A stretch of DNA of 64,000 nucleotides, from positions 34,836-98,835 of the forward strand of contig CAYYQN010000014.1 in assembly GCA_964473865.1 (NCBI GenBank), read 5' to 3'. Under the pieces are notes generated by a model. It searched no databases, was not told the DNA's origin, and worked only from the letters and a program-made list of their open reading frames with translations. The stretch is from CAIMUX01 sp964473865 (GTDB lineage: Bacteria; Eisenbacteria; RBG-16-71-46; CAIMUX01). Of this stretch, positions 52,975-61,315 are shown piece by piece (positions within the stretch are counted from its first letter, which is position 1; each line of letters opens with the position of its first letter). Made by a program: the position numbers and the translations under genes.

Positions 52975-54513
52975 ATGCAGGACGAACTGACGCCGGAACA
53001 GGCGGCGGTGTTGAACGGTCTGGAGCCGGGGCAGACCGCGCGGGTACCCGACCTGGCGGGCCGGCTCGGGCTCGACCAGTCGCAGGTTGCGGCCGCCGCC
53101 CTGCAGCTCTCGCAGCGCGCGCTCTGCGCCATCCAGGAGGAGCCGTTTCGCGAGTGGATCCTCAAGGACGCGGGGCGGGAGGCGCTGGCCATGGGCCTGG
53201 TCGACCGGCGCGTCCTGCAGGCGTTGCTGACGCACGAGGGACGGGGGTCGATGCCGCAGGTCGCCGAGTGGAGCGGACTCTCCGCCAAGGAGGTCGGCCA
53301 GTCGATCCGCGGGCTCCAGCAGCGCGGCTGGGCGAGCAAGGCCGCATCGGAGCTCGTGCTCACCGACGCGGGCCGCGCCGCCGACAACGTTCCCCAGCCC
53401 GATGAGCGGGTGCTGGCCGCGCTGGCAACGGCGCCGTCGGGCCGTCTCACCGAGGCGGAGCTGGAATCGTGTGGCTGCGAGCCGGAGGGAGCCGCGGCGC
53501 TCCTCGGCGCGCGAAGTCCCCTCGTGGACATCCGCGACAAGGTGCACCGTTCGGTGGCGCTGCTGCCCGCCGGCGAAGCGCTGCGCGCCGCCGGCGTCAC
53601 CGCGCGCCCCCTGGTCACCGAGCTGACGCCGGAGATGCTCGCCTCCGGGAAGTGGCGCGAGGTGCGCTTCAAGCCGTACGACGTGGATCTCGCCACCGAG
53701 CCGCGGCACCCCGGCAAGCGCCATCCGATGCAGCAGGTCATCGCGCAGACGCGGCGCGCCTTCTTCAACCTCGGGTTCGAGGAGTGGCACTCGCCGATGG
53801 TGGAGTCCTCGTTCTGGGACTTCGACGCGCTCTTCCAGCCGCAGGATCACCCGGCGCGGGAGATGCAGGACACCTTCTACGTCGCCCGGCCGGCGCGGTC
53901 CGCTCTGCCCTCCGACGCGGCCCTGGTGAACCGGGTGCGCGCCGCGCACGAAGACGGCGGCGACACCGGCTCGGTCGGCTGGCAGTACCGCTGGAGCCCG
54001 GAGCTGGCGCAGCGGAACGTCCTGCGCACGCACAACACCGCCACCACCATCCGCGCCCTCGCCGAGATCCAGCGCGGTCCGCGCAAGGTCTTCTCGGTGG
54101 GACGCGTCTTCCGCCGGGAGGCGATCGACTACAAGCATCTTCCGGTCTTCTTCCAGGTCGACGGGATCGTCGTCGACGCCGAGGCCAGCCTGTCCTCGCT
54201 CTTCGGCACGATGGGCGCCTTCCTGGAACAGCTGGGGTTCGCGAAGTACGACTTCCGGCCGGACTTCTTCCCCTACACCGAGCCCTCGGTGGGGGTGTTC
54301 GTCTGGAACGACGAACGGCGCGACTGGTTCGAGCTGGCCGGCGCGGGGATCTTCCGCCCGGAGGTCACCGAGCCGTTGGGCTGCACCGAGCCGGTCCTCG
54401 CCTGGGGCTTCGGCCTCGACCGCCTGGCCATGGTGATCACCGGCCTCAAGGACATCCGCGACCTCTACCTCGTCGACCTGGAGTGGCTGAAGGGGGTGCC
54501 TCAATGCCGGTGA
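52975..54513 (+). CDS. pheS: Phenylalanyl-tRNA synthetase alpha subunit, archaeal/eukaryotic type
   Basis: 512 residues. The N-terminal 200 residues are winged-helix-like repeats as in archaeal/eukaryotic PheS, unlike the coiled coil of bacterial PheS (about 340 residues). The class II core carries HPMQQVIAQTRRAFFNLGFEEWHSP (motif 1), VESSFWDFDALFQPQDHPAREMQDTFY, VGRVFRREAIDYKHLPVF (motif 2) and GFGLDRLAM (motif 3). It joins phenylalanine to tRNA-Phe with PheT. It follows dnaJ by 7 bases and overlaps pheT by 10. Archaeal-type PheRS also occurs in spirochaetes, so ancient transfer is likely. Confidence 0.92.
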   Translation: MQDELTPEQAAVLNGLEPGQTARVPDLAGRLGLDQSQVAAAALQLSQRALCAIQEEPFREWILKDAGREALAMGLVDRRVLQALLTHEGRGSMPQVAEWSGLSAKEVGQSIRGLQQRGWASKAASELVLTDAGRAADNVPQPDERVLAALATAPSGRLTEAELESCGCEPEGAAALLGARSPLVDIRDKVHRSVALLPAGEALRAAGVTARPLVTELTPEMLASGKWREVRFKPYDVDLATEPRHPGKRHPMQQVIAQTRRAFFNLGFEEWHSPMVESSFWDFDALFQPQDHPAREMQDTFYVARPARSALPSDAALVNRVRAAHEDGGDTGSVGWQYRWSPELAQRNVLRTHNTATTIRALAEIQRGPRKVFSVGRVFRREAIDYKHLPVFFQVDGIVVDAEASLSSLFGTMGAFLEQLGFAKYDFRPDFFPYTEPSVGVFVWNDERRDWFELAGAGIFRPEVTEPLGCTEPVLAWGFGLDRLAMVITGLKDIRDLYLVDLEWLKGVPQCR

Positions 54514-56432
54514 TCGGGATTCCGGTGGCCGATCTCCTGCGCTGCACCCGGCGGGAGATCCCCCGGGGGGAGCTGTTGCGGGTGCTCGGGGAGATCGGGT
54601 GCGATGTCGACGGGTTCGAGGCGCTCGGCCGCGTCCGCTGCGCCGCCTGCGGCTTCATTCTCGAATTGGTCGGCAAGGAAGAAGCGCCGCCGCGCTGCGA
54701 ACGGTGCGACGCGGATCTGCGCGCCCCGGCGGCTCTCGACCGCCTGCCGGATCTCGAGGTCGTGCGCATGGAGCTTCTCGCGGTGCGCCCCGATCTGTTC
54801 GACCCGGGCGGTCTGGGGCGGGCGCTGCGGGGGATCTTCGGCATCGAGACCGGCCTGAAGGAGTACCCGCTGGCTCCGGCGGCGCTCCGCCTGCGCGTCG
54901 ATCCTTCCGTGCGCCGGGAGTCGAGCCTCCGTCCCTGGATCGCGGCGGCGGTGCTCGAGTCGGTCACCCTGGGGGAAGACCGGCTCAAGATCGTCATGAA
55001 GATGCAAGAGAACCTGCACTGGGCGCTGGGGCGAAACCGCAAGCACGCCTCGATCGGCGTCTACGACCTCGACTCCCTGGCGCTGACGCCGCCGGGAAGC
55101 GGCGAGGCCGGGCTCCTCGAGTACACCACCGAGGATCCGGACCGGTACGCCTTCGTGCCGCTGGGAGCGCCGGGGACCGGCGTGGAACATCAGCTCACCC
55201 TGCGCGAGATCCTGGAGGTGCACCCCAAGGGCAAGGCGTTCGCCCATCTGCTCGCAGGGTTCGACCGGTATCCGATCCTGCGCACCGGCGCGCGCGACGG
55301 AGGCGCGGGAGCCCGGGTCCTCTCCATGCCGCCGATCATCAACAGCGAAGAGACCAAGGTCACGCCGCACAGCCGTCGGCTCTTCATCGACGTCACCGGC
55401 ACCGGCCGCCGGATCGTGCACCGCACCCTCAACATCCTCACGAGCTCGCTTCTGGAGCTCGACCCCGGCGCCCGGCTCTCCGGGGTGCGGGTCGAGTTTC
55501 CGGATGGCGCCGAGATCACGCCCGACTTCACTCCCCAGGAAGCCTCGCTGGATCTGCCGGCGGCCGTCCGGCTCCTGGGGGTCCCGCTAAGCCGAGACGA
55601 GGCGTGCGACCTGCTCCGTCGGATGGGACACGGCGTCGACCCCGGCGTGGGGGAGTCCGTGGAGAAGAGCTCCGGGAAGCCGCTGGTCGTCCGCGTCCCG
55701 GCCTGGCGCAACGACATCCTGCACGAGCGCGATCTGGTCGAAGACCTCGCCATCGCGCGCGGGTACGGCAACTTCCCGCGGCGGATCACTCCGTCCCAGA
55801 CGATCGGTCGGCCCCGGTCCGCGGAAGAGCGATCCGACCGGCTGCGCGACATCCTTGCCGGACTCGGCTTCACCGAACTGGTCGGATACTACCTCACCTG
55901 CCACGAGCAATCGGACGGGCTGTTCGGACTGCCGCCGCACTCCGCTACGGTGCTGCTCGAGAACCCGATCAGCATCGAGCAGACGCAGCTGCGCACCAGC
56001 CTTCTGCCGGGGATCGTGCAGACCTTCGCCCGCAACCGCAGCAATCCGCTCCCGCAGCAGATCTTCGAAGTAGGGGACGTGACCCTGTTGGATCCTGCCA
56101 CCGAGACCGGCGCGATCGAGGTCCGGCACGCGGCCTTGGGGCTGATCGGACCCAAGGCCGGATTCGCGGACATCCGCGCGTTGGCGGAGGCCCTGGCGCG
56201 GGAGTTCGGCCGCCCGCTGCGGCTACGCGCGCACCAGGCTCCGTTCCTCCTGGAAGGCCGCGGGGCGGCGCTCCTCGGACCCGGGGCCGGTGGGCGTGAC
56301 GTGACCTGGGGCCTGCTGGGGGAGGTGCACCCGCGGGTGCTCGAAGCCTGCGGCCTGCAGAATCCGGTCGTGGTCCTCGAAGTCGCCGTTCCGGGCGCAG
56401 CCGAGCTCCCGGAATACCGATCGCTGGGTTGA
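54504..56432 (+). CDS. pheT: Phenylalanyl-tRNA synthetase beta subunit, archaeal/eukaryotic type, with zinc-ribbon insertion
   Basis: 642 residues, shorter than bacterial PheT (about 800) because the tRNA-binding OB and C-terminal ferredoxin-like domains are missing, as in the archaeal type. PheT landmarks: VRPDLFDPGGLGRALRGIFG, B3/4 editing region (PPIINSEETKV), VPAWRNDILHERDLVEDLAIARGYGNFP and ENPISIEQTQLRTSLLPG. A zinc-ribbon-like pair (C46, C49, C65, C68) is inserted near the N-terminus. Starts inside the end of pheS. Subunit contacts and editing should be as in the archaeal enzyme. Confidence 0.92.
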   Translation: MPVIGIPVADLLRCTRREIPRGELLRVLGEIGCDVDGFEALGRVRCAACGFILELVGKEEAPPRCERCDADLRAPAALDRLPDLEVVRMELLAVRPDLFDPGGLGRALRGIFGIETGLKEYPLAPAALRLRVDPSVRRESSLRPWIAAAVLESVTLGEDRLKIVMKMQENLHWALGRNRKHASIGVYDLDSLALTPPGSGEAGLLEYTTEDPDRYAFVPLGAPGTGVEHQLTLREILEVHPKGKAFAHLLAGFDRYPILRTGARDGGAGARVLSMPPIINSEETKVTPHSRRLFIDVTGTGRRIVHRTLNILTSSLLELDPGARLSGVRVEFPDGAEITPDFTPQEASLDLPAAVRLLGVPLSRDEACDLLRRMGHGVDPGVGESVEKSSGKPLVVRVPAWRNDILHERDLVEDLAIARGYGNFPRRITPSQTIGRPRSAEERSDRLRDILAGLGFTELVGYYLTCHEQSDGLFGLPPHSATVLLENPISIEQTQLRTSLLPGIVQTFARNRSNPLPQQIFEVGDVTLLDPATETGAIEVRHAALGLIGPKAGFADIRALAEALAREFGRPLRLRAHQAPFLLEGRGAALLGPGAGGRDVTWGLLGEVHPRVLEACGLQNPVVVLEVAVPGAAELPEYRSLG

Positions 56433-56460
56433 GCGCGCAGATCGACGATATGGGTACAGC

Positions 56461-57042
56461 CTAGCGGTACTGCTTCTTCACCTGCCCCCAGCTACGGCTT
56501 TCCTGCCCCGGGTCCCCCGGCTCGACCGGCACGGACGAGACTTGACAGGGATTCGCGCTGCATGTCGAGCCCAAGCCCTGCCAGGTCCCGCCACGGGCCT
56601 CACACGTGCTGGGCCAAGTCGGCACGCAACTGCCGTCCGGAAGGCAGCAGGCATCCGACGAGCAGGGGAGCAGCTTGCAGTCCGGGCACGGATTCGGCTC
56701 GCAGTTGGGCCATTCCTCGCCCATCCACCCGCCCCACTGCTCCAAGCACTCCGCTTCGGTCATCACTTCACACTGTCCGGTCCCGGGGAAGCAGCAGGGG
56801 CCCGTCGGCTGGGGGCACGGGTTGGGGGCGCACTCCGTGAAGTCGCCCATCCAGGTGCCTCCGGCTTCCGGGCAGCTGTACGCGTCCAGCACCTGACACG
56901 AGCCATCCGGAAAGCAGCACGCTCCCGGGGGCGGAAGCGGGTTCGCACCCACCAGGGTCGGGACCAGCACGAACAGGAAAACCGCGCCCAGGACCAGACC
57001 AGACGACACCCGGGGTTGAGGAGACATCGAACTCCGTTTCAT
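56461..57042 (-). CDS. Secreted cysteine-rich repeat protein with SWG..K..YR tail
   Basis: 193 residues. Signal peptide about 1-33 (LVLGAVFLFVLVPTLVGA). Three cysteine-rich modules of about 38 residues (near 40-77, 81-122, 130-167), each of the form ACC.PDGSC......C...GG.W.G....C..NPC. The last residues SRSWGQVKKQYR match the tail of the neighbouring protein. No enzyme motif. The modules probably form disulfide-bonded surface units. AGGAGGG lies 9 bases before the ATG. About 28 bases downstream of the convergent pheT end. Confidence 0.82.
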   Translation of the reverse strand: MKRSSMSPQPRVSSGLVLGAVFLFVLVPTLVGANPLPPPGACCFPDGSCQVLDAYSCPEAGGTWMGDFTECAPNPCPQPTGPCCFPGTGQCEVMTEAECLEQWGGWMGEEWPNCEPNPCPDCKLLPCSSDACCLPDGSCVPTWPSTCEARGGTWQGLGSTCSANPCQVSSVPVEPGDPGQESRSWGQVKKQYR

Positions 57043-57138
57043 GACTGAGCCCTCCTGTCACGCAGACCCACACACACGCACACAGAACCACCCCGCGGTT
57101 CCGGCTGTAAGTATGATCTCCGGCGGAAGCGCCGTCAA

Positions 57139-57846
57139 CTACCGGTATCGGCGCTTGAGCGCTCCCCAGCTCTCCCTCTCGACCGAAACAGGTACGCAGG
57201 GATTCGGATTACACGTGATGTCGTCGCCCAGCCAGGTCCCGGCGCAAGAGCTCCCGATCACCATGGTGCAGCTGCCGCTGGGCTCGCAGCAGGCGCCGGC
57301 CGGGAGGGGCGGACAGCAGGCGTCGGTGATCGTGCAGGCGTAGGCGCCATGTTCCTTGGCGTAGCCGTCGACCACGATGAAGTAGACATGCCCCGCCGCA
57401 ACCGGCACGGATTCGAGGAACGAGGCGTAGGTGTAGCAGGGAGGGGAGATGTAGTAGTCGTCGTTGCAGGCGATGGGAGCGCCCGGGGTCACGGCATCCT
57501 CATAGACGTAGACCTTGGTGTCATAGCTGCTGTAGCAAAGGTCGATGTCGAGGCTGCTGGGGCCGCCGTCCGCATCGTACCGGTAGACGACGTCCGGAGC
57601 GGTCCCGCCGCCGAACGGGCACCCCTCCTCATAGTCGTGCACGAAGCCGGTGGTGGTGCCGGTGACCGTGCATGGCACCTGCGTGATGAAATAGGGATCG
57701 TCGACGGTATCGCCGGTGGTCCGCGGCGCCAGGCTCACGTCGGGGGTCTCGAGGCCCGGAGGCCTCGCTATCGGGCGTTCGGCATCGGCGGCGATCACGA
57801 CATCCACGAGGAAGAGCAGCAGGAGAGCCGCCGACAGGCGACGCAT
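57139..57846 (-). CDS. Secreted protein with one cysteine-rich module and the same SWG..K..YR tail
   Basis: 235 residues. Signal peptide about 1-20 (LSAALLLLFLVDVVIAAD). The middle (about 45-180) resembles pre-peptidase/lectin-like beta-sandwich regions (DVVYRYDADG, VYVYEDAVTPG, VAAGHVYFIVVDGYA). One ACC..SGSC module follows (about 185-220) and the last residues are ERESWGALKRRYR. Both tail and module are shared with the protein at 56461. The ATG at 57846 is preferred over 57885 because the leader then starts MRR plus a hydrophobic core. Confidence 0.82.
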   Translation of the reverse strand: MRRLSAALLLLFLVDVVIAADAERPIARPPGLETPDVSLAPRTTGDTVDDPYFITQVPCTVTGTTTGFVHDYEEGCPFGGGTAPDVVYRYDADGGPSSLDIDLCYSSYDTKVYVYEDAVTPGAPIACNDDYYISPPCYTYASFLESVPVAAGHVYFIVVDGYAKEHGAYACTITDACCPPLPAGACCEPSGSCTMVIGSSCAGTWLGDDITCNPNPCVPVSVERESWGALKRRYR

Positions 57847-57908
57847 GAGTGGAACCCTTCTCTGGCCCGTCTGGACGTCCGGCACGGGCGGGAATCCCCG
57901 GCGCCGCC

Positions 57909-60728
57909 TTACTTCAACAGCACGATCGGCACGCGCAGCGCATCATCCGTGCCGGTCCACGCCAACCAGTATACACCCGCCGCGGCGCGATCGCCAGCGT
58001 CGATGCGGCCGTCCCAGCGCAGGACCCGCTCTCCCGCGGGCAGCCCGCCTTCGGCGAGAACCGCGACGCGGCGGCCCGAGGCGGAGAAGATCTCACATCG
58101 CCCGCGGGATGCCGCCGGCAGCCGCAGGACGATCTCGGCGGTTCCGTGCGCGGGGTTCGGCACCACGCGCAACGTCGCACCGGCCGTCCGGCCGTCCGCG
58201 GTCACCGGCCCGTCTTCCGGCACACCGGTCGGAGCGAGCTCGCCGAGCAACGACAGGTCGTCCATGTACCAGCCGCGGTACCGGGTTCCAGAGTCGGAGG
58301 CGAAGTGGAACCGCAGGCGCACCCAGTGCCCCAGATACGAGTCGAGCGGGAAGATTCGCTCCACCCATCCCGGCGAGTTCCCCTGGAATCCCGGCTGGCC
58401 GGCCAGGGCATTGCAGCTCCCGGAAAGCGTGCCTCCGTATCCGCCCGTCGGCGGGACCGCCGTCCAGGTCACGCCGCCGTCGACGGACGCTTCCAGGTTG
58501 CCGCCGTCATAGCTCGCCTCGGTCCGATACCAGTTCCAGCAGCGGAGCGCGGCGCTCGTCATGTTCACGAGGCTGACCGGGGGGAGATCCAGCCGGTAGT
58601 CGGCGCAGTTCGAGTAGTTCGCGCCGAGGACGGTTCCCCACACCTTGACCCCGGAGTGCGCTCCGGCGGTCGCGTCCGTGCCCCAGGTCCATCCGGCGTT
58701 GGCGGTGAACCCCTCGCTGTCGTTCTCGAAGTCGTAGGACGGCTTCAGCACGAAGTCGACGCCGCTGAGCGTTTCCCCGGAGACGACCGTGACCGTCCTC
58801 CCCCGGGGCACGAGATCCGGAGCGCTGGCGCACAGCACCACCGGCCCCGGCGGCGCGGGGTTCACGCTATAGCCGCCGTCCGCGGCCGAGAAGACGTTGG
58901 CGGCGAACCCTTCGATCTCGATGCGCGCGCCGACTACCGGGAGGCCGGAGGCGTCCCGCACCACCCCGGTGATGGCGCCCGGCTGGAGTGTCTGCAGGAC
59001 GATCGCGGGAGTGGCGCCGCCGCCCGCGGGCACCGTCACAAGGACCGTCGCCGGGACGCAGCCCGTCTTGGTGATCGAGAGGGTGTAGGTCGCCGGCAGC
59101 AGATCCGCGAAGGTGAACAGCCCATCGGCCGCGACCGTGATCGGGCTGCGGGAGCTTCCCGCGAGCGACACCACCGCCCCGGCGGGAGAGCCGCCCCCCT
59201 CGAGGCTCACCGTTCCGTCGATCCAGCCGAGTTCGGTGGTCAGTCCGGCGATCTCGGCGGTCGTGACGAGCACCGCCCCGGCGATCCGGCGCATGAGCCC
59301 CGCATCCAGGTTGTCGACGGTGTCGCAGGTCTGGTGGTAGCAGGGATAGCTGTCGTACTCGTTCTCGATGGCCAGCACCGCGGAGTACCCGTGATTATGG
59401 AACGGCACGTGGTCGGAGCCCCATCCTTCGGACGGATAGAGGTAGGTCGCCAGGTCGCAGTAGGTCTGGGCGTTGGTGTTGAGCTGATTCATGAGCCAGA
59501 CCGAGGAGGTGCCCTGGTGGAAGCCCTCGATCCAGAGCTCCGCGCCCGACGGATCGTTGTACCCGATCATGTCCATGGTGAGCATGGCCACGATGTCCAG
59601 GTTCTGGGCGTCGGCCTCCGCCGCGTAGTGCTCGCTGCCCAGGAGGCCCTGCTCCTCGCCCGCGAAGAGCACGAAGTGGATCGTGCGCTCGCAGGGGAGG
59701 TCGGCAAGCAACCGCGCGGCCTCGAGCACGGCGACCGAGCCGGACCCGTTGTCCTCGGCGCCGGGGGCGAGCGTCATGGCGTTCGGGGAGGTCGAGTCGA
59801 GGTGCCCGCTGATGATCACAATCTGCGACGGATAGAGAGTGCCGGTCTTCACCGCCACGACGTTGGTCATGGCATGCCCGGACCCGGTGAACGGATCGAG
59901 CGACGCCGAGAGCCCCAGCGACTCGAAGACGCCGAGAGCGTACTGGCAGGCGGTGTCGAACTGCGGGGCGGTCGAATAGCGGGTCTGCAGGCCCGTGGAG
60001 AGGGTGTCGAGATGGGTGAACATGCGGTCGCTGTTCACCGCCTGCGCCAGGGCGCTGAGCACCGCGGGCTCGACGACGCGCAGCCGGGCCGCGGGCCCGG
60101 GGCTTAGGACCTCGTCTCCGTCCGGCAGGCGCGGGGGATGGGCGCCGGCCACGTCCGGGGAGGTGCTGAGCGCCGCCGCGGGATCGAGTCGTTGCGCGCG
60201 GCAGCCCGGCGCCGCCGCAATCGCCGCCATCCAGCCGGGAAGCCGCAGGAGGGCCACGGCACCGTCGGAGGCGAGGATCGGAATGGCCCTCAAGTCGGCG
60301 ACCGTCGGGATCCGCGCCGGCTGTCCTTCGGCACGCGCCAGCGACAGCGCGGATTGCCAGGCCGCCGGGAGTTCGCCGCGAGCGACCTTCGCCGCCGTGG
60401 ACGGAGTCACGAGCAGCAGCAGCCCCCCATCGGCCGGCCCGAGGGCCCGCAACCCCGCGGGTAGCTCGTCCGATGCGGCCGCGGTGCCGCAAAGTCCGAC
60501 CGTGCCGGTCTGCATCCGATAGAGCGACGTGAATCCTTCCGGAGAGGCCGATGCCTCCGCCGGGAGCCAGGCGAGCGCCGCCCCGCGCGCGGGAACGGAG
60601 TCGGCCAGCGCGCGCGTGCCCGGCGAGACGGCGAACCCCGCCGCGAGGCAGGTCAGGAGAATCCAAGGTCGGCTCCGGCGGAATGCCCGAGCCGGGGCCA
60701 TATGTCGCAGCCCGCAGGGGGACAACAT
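57909..60728 (-). CDS. Secreted M28-family zinc aminopeptidase with carboxypeptidase-regulatory-like and FlgD-like domains
   Basis: 939 residues from the ATG at 60728 (GAGGAG upstream). Signal peptide about 15-45. After a 200-residue pro-region, the M28 peptidase core has all metal sites: GHLDS, AEDNGSGS, GEEQGLLGS, MDMIGY and WGSDHVPF. Two carboxypeptidase-regulatory-like repeats (IDGTVSLEGGGSPAGAVV; ITGVVRDASGLPVVGARI) follow, then a jelly-roll-like region and a C-terminal FlgD-like domain (VVPNPAHG to VYWLAW). It likely trims N-termini of peptides outside the cell, complementing the endoproteases encoded in the window. Confidence 0.92.
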   Translation of the reverse strand: MLSPCGLRHMAPARAFRRSRPWILLTCLAAGFAVSPGTRALADSVPARGAALAWLPAEASASPEGFTSLYRMQTGTVGLCGTAAASDELPAGLRALGPADGGLLLLVTPSTAAKVARGELPAAWQSALSLARAEGQPARIPTVADLRAIPILASDGAVALLRLPGWMAAIAAAPGCRAQRLDPAAALSTSPDVAGAHPPRLPDGDEVLSPGPAARLRVVEPAVLSALAQAVNSDRMFTHLDTLSTGLQTRYSTAPQFDTACQYALGVFESLGLSASLDPFTGSGHAMTNVVAVKTGTLYPSQIVIISGHLDSTSPNAMTLAPGAEDNGSGSVAVLEAARLLADLPCERTIHFVLFAGEEQGLLGSEHYAAEADAQNLDIVAMLTMDMIGYNDPSGAELWIEGFHQGTSSVWLMNQLNTNAQTYCDLATYLYPSEGWGSDHVPFHNHGYSAVLAIENEYDSYPCYHQTCDTVDNLDAGLMRRIAGAVLVTTAEIAGLTTELGWIDGTVSLEGGGSPAGAVVSLAGSSRSPITVAADGLFTFADLLPATYTLSITKTGCVPATVLVTVPAGGGATPAIVLQTLQPGAITGVVRDASGLPVVGARIEIEGFAANVFSAADGGYSVNPAPPGPVVLCASAPDLVPRGRTVTVVSGETLSGVDFVLKPSYDFENDSEGFTANAGWTWGTDATAGAHSGVKVWGTVLGANYSNCADYRLDLPPVSLVNMTSAALRCWNWYRTEASYDGGNLEASVDGGVTWTAVPPTGGYGGTLSGSCNALAGQPGFQGNSPGWVERIFPLDSYLGHWVRLRFHFASDSGTRYRGWYMDDLSLLGELAPTGVPEDGPVTADGRTAGATLRVVPNPAHGTAEIVLRLPAASRGRCEIFSASGRRVAVLAEGGLPAGERVLRWDGRIDAGDRAAAGVYWLAWTGTDDALRVPIVLLK

Positions 60729-60901
60729 CTTGCGATCTCCTCGATGGGAAGGTGGCAACCCCTTGCTACCCGAGGCCGGGAGCGTATGCCATGATTCTAC
60801 CGCACGGAAGCACGCCGCCGGCATCGAAAACCCAGGTGCGGGCGTCCGGTCGCGGGGGAGACTCCGACGGAGCCGTGGGTTGACACCGAACAGGAGGCCG
60901 C

Positions 60902-61279
60902 ATGCGGAGAAGGCTGAAGACGGCGCTTCCTCTGCTCATCGCCGGGCTGCTGGTCGCAGCGGCGGGTTGTGGCGGGGGCGGAGCGCGGGACTCGCACGAA
61001 TCACACGGGGCGAAGGGGCAGCATGTCGAAGCCTCGGGAGGAAACGCCATGACGAACGAGGCAACGACACAGGTGCGCCTCGAGGTGCACGGGATGCATT
61101 GCGAGGGGTGCGTTTCGGCGATCACGAAGGCGCTGGGAGAGCGGGAAGGCGTCGTCGCGAAGGAGGTGAGCCTCGCCGACAGCCTGGCCACCGTCACCAT
61201 CGATCCGCGCAAGGTGACGCCCGCCGACCTCAAGTCGCTGATCGAGGATCTCGGCTACACCGTCGGGGAGAAGATCTAG
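60902..61279 (+). CDS. Lipoprotein with heavy-metal-associated (HMA) domain
   Basis: 125 residues. Lipoprotein signal peptide with lipobox ending at C23 (LVAAAGC), a short His-rich linker (SHESHGAKGQH), then one HMA domain (about 57-125) with the metal-binding pair C67-C70 in GMHCEGC. HMA domains bind Cu(I) or other soft metals; most are cytoplasmic, so a membrane-anchored periplasmic copy is less common, like the MerP group. GGAGGCC precedes the ATG. Likely a metal scavenger or chaperone. No transporter gene is nearby. Confidence 0.88.
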   Translation: MRRRLKTALPLLIAGLLVAAAGCGGGGARDSHESHGAKGQHVEASGGNAMTNEATTQVRLEVHGMHCEGCVSAITKALGEREGVVAKEVSLADSLATVTIDPRKVTPADLKSLIEDLGYTVGEKI

Positions 61280-61315
61280 GCCGCCGGGGCAACGCGCAGC
61301 GGGCGCCCCAGCAGA

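Noticed and set aside
50859..53768. Minus-strand frame of 969 codons
   Set aside because: It runs antisense across hemW, dnaJ and pheS, three certain genes.
57849..60107. Plus-strand frame of 752 codons
   Set aside because: Antisense shadow of the M28 peptidase gene.
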